This document shows, piece after piece, positions 61,779-64,000 of a DNA stretch of 64,000 nucleotides. A model generated the notes under the pieces. The model did no database searches. It was given only the letters and a program-made list of their open reading frames with translations, and was not told the origin of the DNA. The position numbers and the translations under genes were made by a program. This stretch comes from VAUL01 sp964603155 (lineage in GTDB: Bacteria; Desulfobacterota; Desulfuromonadia; Desulfuromonadales; BM103), in assembly GCA_964603155.1 (NCBI GenBank), contig CAZRTZ010000002.1, forward strand, positions 1 to 64,000, read 5' to 3'. Position 1 is the stretch's first letter; each line of letters opens with the position of its first letter.

Positions 61779-61892
61779 TAGGTTTAGGTCTAGGCTCAGG
61801 TTGAGGTTGAGTAATCCATGTTTATGGCTTGGCAGAAGTTCAAGGAGGCGGTGGCATCCACCTGAACCTCAACCTGAACCTCAACCTGTTTC
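61779..61892. repeat. Two-armed array of GGTTTAGG/GGTTGAGG words
   Basis: The left arm (61777-61809) holds GGTTTAGGTTTAGGTCTAGG then CTCAGGTTGAGGTTGAG. The right arm (61859-61888) holds CACCTGAACCTCAACCTGAA then CCTCAACCTG. About 50 bases lie between. The array fills the space between tig and tRNA-Leu and could form a long imperfect hairpin. Confidence 0.7.
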
Positions 61893-61895
61893 TGC

Positions 61896-61978
61896 TGGTG
61901 CGAGAGAGGGGAGTCGAACCCCTACGGTTGCCCGCTGGATCCTAAATCCAGTGCGTCTGCCAATTCCGCCACTCTCGC
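61896..61978 (-). tRNA. tRNA-Leu (TAG)
   Basis: 83-nt class II tRNA including encoded CCA. Anticodon TAG in TTTAGGA, short variable arm (GCGGGCAACCGT), acceptor GCGAGAG/CTCTCGC, T-loop TTCGACT. Confidence 0.96.
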
Positions 61979-61989
61979 GTTCAAACACT

Positions 61990-62076
61990 GAAAAGCAGAA
62001 GTCAGAATTCAGAATAAAAACCTTAACCCAGCGTGTGCCGAAGGCTTCTGAATTCTGAACTCTGTTTTCTGGATTC
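61990..62076. repeat. Two-armed array of CAGAATTC words
   Basis: AGAAGTCAGAATTCAGAATA (61998-62017) and CTTCTGAATTCTGAACTCTG (62044-62063) are inverted copies of the same 8-base words around a short centre. It follows the two-armed plan seen between other genes, here between tRNA-Leu and tRNA-His. Confidence 0.65.
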
Positions 62077-62166
62077 GCCTTGAAAAAGCGAGGGTCCGTC
62101 TTTCTCCCGGGCGCCCCGAACAAGAAGGGGTGGTCGACGCGGAAAAAGACAGACCCGGAAAATTAA

Positions 62167-62243
62167 TGGGGTGAGTGAAGGGGTTTGAACCCTCGACACC
62201 TGGAGCCACAATCCAGTGCTCTACCGGCTGAGCTACACCCACC
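62167..62243 (-). tRNA. tRNA-His (GTG)
   Basis: 77-nt cloverleaf with encoded CCA and the extra 5' G (G-1:C73 pair) that marks tRNA-His. Anticodon GTG in TTGTGGC. Acceptor GTGGGTG/CACTCAC has one G-U. Confidence 0.96.
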
Positions 62244-62318
62244 ACAAAAAGAAGCCTAATCTAGCCAAGGAACCCGGAGCTTGTCAACGGTTAACTCGCC
62301 GCCGGCAGCATTTCAAAG

Positions 62319-62395
<77 letters not shown>

Positions 62396-62399
62396 ATAA

Positions 62400-62476
62400 T
62401 GGTCGGGGCGAGAGGATTCGAACCTCCGGCCCCCTGTGCCCAAGACAGGTGCGCTACCAGGCTGCGCTACGCCCCG
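62400..62476 (-). tRNA. tRNA-Pro (TGG)
   Basis: 77-nt cloverleaf with encoded CCA. Anticodon TGG in CTTGGGC, acceptor CGGGGCG/CGCCCCG, T-loop TTCGAAT. Only 4 bases from tRNA-Arg, so the two share a transcript. Confidence 0.97.
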
Positions 62477-62654
62477 ACAAAGGAGATTCTATTAGCACGG
62501 GCGGCGCCAGGATGCAACGAAAAAGGTAAGAGAACGCCCCCGCTTTTCGCAAGGCCGCCCAAGTGCCCCATCGGGGGGATCTCCTGCCTGAACTTTACGT
62601 TGAATTAATTCAGATTTATGATTATTTTGCACTCTGGAGGGGGGGGGCTGTCTT

Positions 62655-62984
62655 ATGACCGGTCACGGCAAACGCACTTCACCACGCATCAGCCGACGCC
62701 TGACCGTCAGGTTCGGTCCCAAGCAGCCCGAGCACCTCGGCTACACCATCGACATCTCCGCAGAGGGGCTCTTCATCGGCGCCACCACGGTCTATCAAAG
62801 CGGTGGGGTACTACTGGTCCAGTTGACCACGCGCGAAGGGGCGACTGTGCTGCTCAGAGGGGAAATCCGCTGGGCGCAGAAAATGCCGGCCCAATATGCT
62901 CACAAGCTCAAGTCGGGGATGGGGCTGAGAATCCTCGAGATCCTGGAGGGACGCGAAATCTACGAATCCCTCTGGGCGCGTTAA
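62655..62984 (+). CDS. PilZ-domain protein
   Basis: 109 residues, a stand-alone PilZ domain, which binds c-di-GMP and changes motility, secretion or polysaccharide output. The binding motifs are intact: RISRRLTVRF (RxxxR) and TIDISAEGLFI (D/NxSxxG). The partner is unknown. The stop overlaps the convergent cardiolipin-synthase-like gene by a few bases. No strong promoter or Shine-Dalgarno is obvious; a G-rich stretch (GGAGG) precedes the ATG by about 20 bases. Confidence 0.88.
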   Translation: MTGHGKRTSPRISRRLTVRFGPKQPEHLGYTIDISAEGLFIGATTVYQSGGVLLVQLTTREGATVLLRGEIRWAQKMPAQYAHKLKSGMGLRILEILEGREIYESLWAR

Positions 62985-64000
62985 AGGAACCGCTTCAACG
63001 GCGACAGAAGCCATTCCAGCAACGACTCGTACCATCTGCGCTGCCGGTGGCGATCGACCGTCAGCCTCATCGATCTTGCCAGGTCCTCCTTAAGCATCTG
63101 CTCAACTTCTCTGCTGAACTCCCGGCTCTCGACGATCAGGTTGGTTTCGTAGTTGCGGTAGAAGCTGCGCTGATCGAAATTGGCCGATCCGATCAGTGTC
63201 CACAGGTCGTCGACCTGCATCAGCTTGGCATGCAGGACCGTCCCCCCCCTTTCATAGACCTCCACCCCGGCCTTGAGCAGCAGATTCAGATAAGGATGAC
63301 TGACGATCTTGAGCAACGGCACATCGCTTTCGCCGGGGAGCAACAGCGTTACCTTGACCCCGCGCCTGGTCGCCTTGAGCATCATCCTGACCAGGCGCGG
63401 CCCGGGGAGAAAATAGGGGGTGACAATAGCCAGCCGTCGCTCGGCATGGGTGATGGCGAGTTGATAGGAACGCTTGATCAATGACCGCCGATGGTTCGGA
63501 CCGCCACTGACCACCAGCACACCATCGCCACCGGCAGCGTCCGGCAGCGACTGGAGCGCGGCAGCCGGAACCTCCCCCCCCTCATCCCGCCAACTCTCCC
63601 AGAACAGGCTCTGAAGCTCTTGCACCACGGGCCCGTTCAGGTGCATGCCGCAGTCGCGCCAGCGGTCGGGACTTTCGCCGTAACCGGAATATTCGTCGCC
63701 GATATTCAAGCCGCCGAGAAATGCCAGCTGCGCATCGACGATAGCGATCTTGCGGTGATTCCTCTTATCGATCCAGCCGAAGACGCGACCGAATCTGGGC
63801 CGATTGAAGCAGATCAGCCGTACGCCGCCCTGCTCCAGGCGCTGGAAATAAGCGGCCGGGGTATCGAAACAACCGACGTAGTCGTAGATCAGGTAAACGG
63901 CCACCCCGCGCTTGACGGCATCGAGCGCGGCCTCGGCAAAGCGTATGCCCAGGGCATCGCCGCGGATGATGTAGTATTCGAGAGTAATCTGCCGCTGCGC
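62981..64000 (-). CDS. Cardiolipin synthase-like phospholipase D protein (5' end outside window)
   Basis: At least 339 residues, open at the window edge. Two HKD motifs are complete: HRKIAIVDAQLAFLGGLNIGDEY and HAKLMQVDDLWTLIGSANFDQRS. With the upstream EYYIIRGDALGIRFAEAAL and IYDYVGCFDTP wording, this matches the PLD-type cardiolipin synthases that join two phosphatidylglycerols. Membrane-spanning N-terminal segments are expected beyond 64000. The final residues (WLLSPLKRFL) are short and basic. Confidence 0.9.
   Translation of the reverse strand, partial: AQRQITLEYYIIRGDALGIRFAEAALDAVKRGVAVYLIYDYVGCFDTPAAYFQRLEQGGVRLICFNRPRFGRVFGWIDKRNHRKIAIVDAQLAFLGGLNIGDEYSGYGESPDRWRDCGMHLNGPVVQELQSLFWESWRDEGGEVPAAALQSLPDAAGGDGVLVVSGGPNHRRSLIKRSYQLAITHAERRLAIVTPYFLPGPRLVRMMLKATRRGVKVTLLLPGESDVPLLKIVSHPYLNLLLKAGVEVYERGGTVLHAKLMQVDDLWTLIGSANFDQRSFYRNYETNLIVESREFSREVEQMLKEDLARSMRLTVDRHRQRRWYESLLEWLLSPLKRFL

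Noticed and set aside
60459..61781. 440-codon plus-strand frame opposite tig
   Set aside because: Shadow of trigger factor, no signal of its own.

Overview
The window looks like a chromosomal segment of a GC-rich deltaproteobacterium of the Geobacter/Desulfuromonas group (Desulfuromonadales). The basis is the gene order dxs-ispA-xseB-xseA, ctpA-envC-ftsX-ftsE, an atypical type II (Oxp-like) secretion cluster, multihaem c-type cytochromes, HU-lon-clpX-clpP-tig, a selenocysteine-containing SelD, and a GEMM-Ib (3',3'-cGAMP class) riboswitch. This is inferred from gene content; no database was searched. One 100-N assembly gap lies at 20162-20261.

Layout. 1-11800: the end of an unidentified gene and its terminator, then a cGAMP-type riboswitch with a downstream intrinsic terminator, controlling four exported or outer-membrane proteins built on DUF11-like modules, the last a 1995-codon DUF11/OmpA/beta-barrel fusion. 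11900-18050: a 2-Cys peroxiredoxin, XerC-type recombinase, lipase-like hydrolase, YjbQ, a DUF362-ferredoxin protein, a NifU C-terminal-domain protein and a MidA-type methyltransferase. 18060-21500: a Cys-rich secreted protein and a YadA-like trimeric autotransporter broken by the gap. 21620-26840: selenoprotein SelD, cytochrome c assembly proteins CcsA and ResB separated by a MITE-like insertion, and a membrane protein with a DUF4388-like C-terminus. 26930-38230 (mostly minus strand): isoprenoid precursor genes, exonuclease VII, an orphan ParA ATPase on the plus strand, and the YibQ/CtpA/EnvC/FtsX/FtsE cell-envelope block. 38231-48085: the Oxp/type-IV-pilus-like secretion cluster. 48200-55230: two multihaem cytochromes, an NHL lipoprotein, a PpiC isomerase and a large DUF1566/Fn3-like secreted protein. 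55419-62476: seven tRNA genes flanking HU, lon, clpX, clpP and tig. 62655-64000: a PilZ protein and a cardiolipin-synthase-like gene running off the end.

How it fits together. The window is rich in envelope and surface functions: riboswitch-controlled DUF11 proteins, an adhesin, an atypical secretion system next to cytochromes, and cytochrome c maturation genes. This suits a metal-reducing, surface-attached anaerobe. Proteolysis (tig-clpP-clpX-lon) and division-linked murein hydrolysis (ftsE-ftsX-envC with ctpA) form the housekeeping core. Intergenic spaces carry several families of short inverted repeats: two oppositely oriented REP-like pairs, G/C-rich palindromes, and two-armed arrays of degenerate 6-8-base words, mostly at transcript 3' ends.
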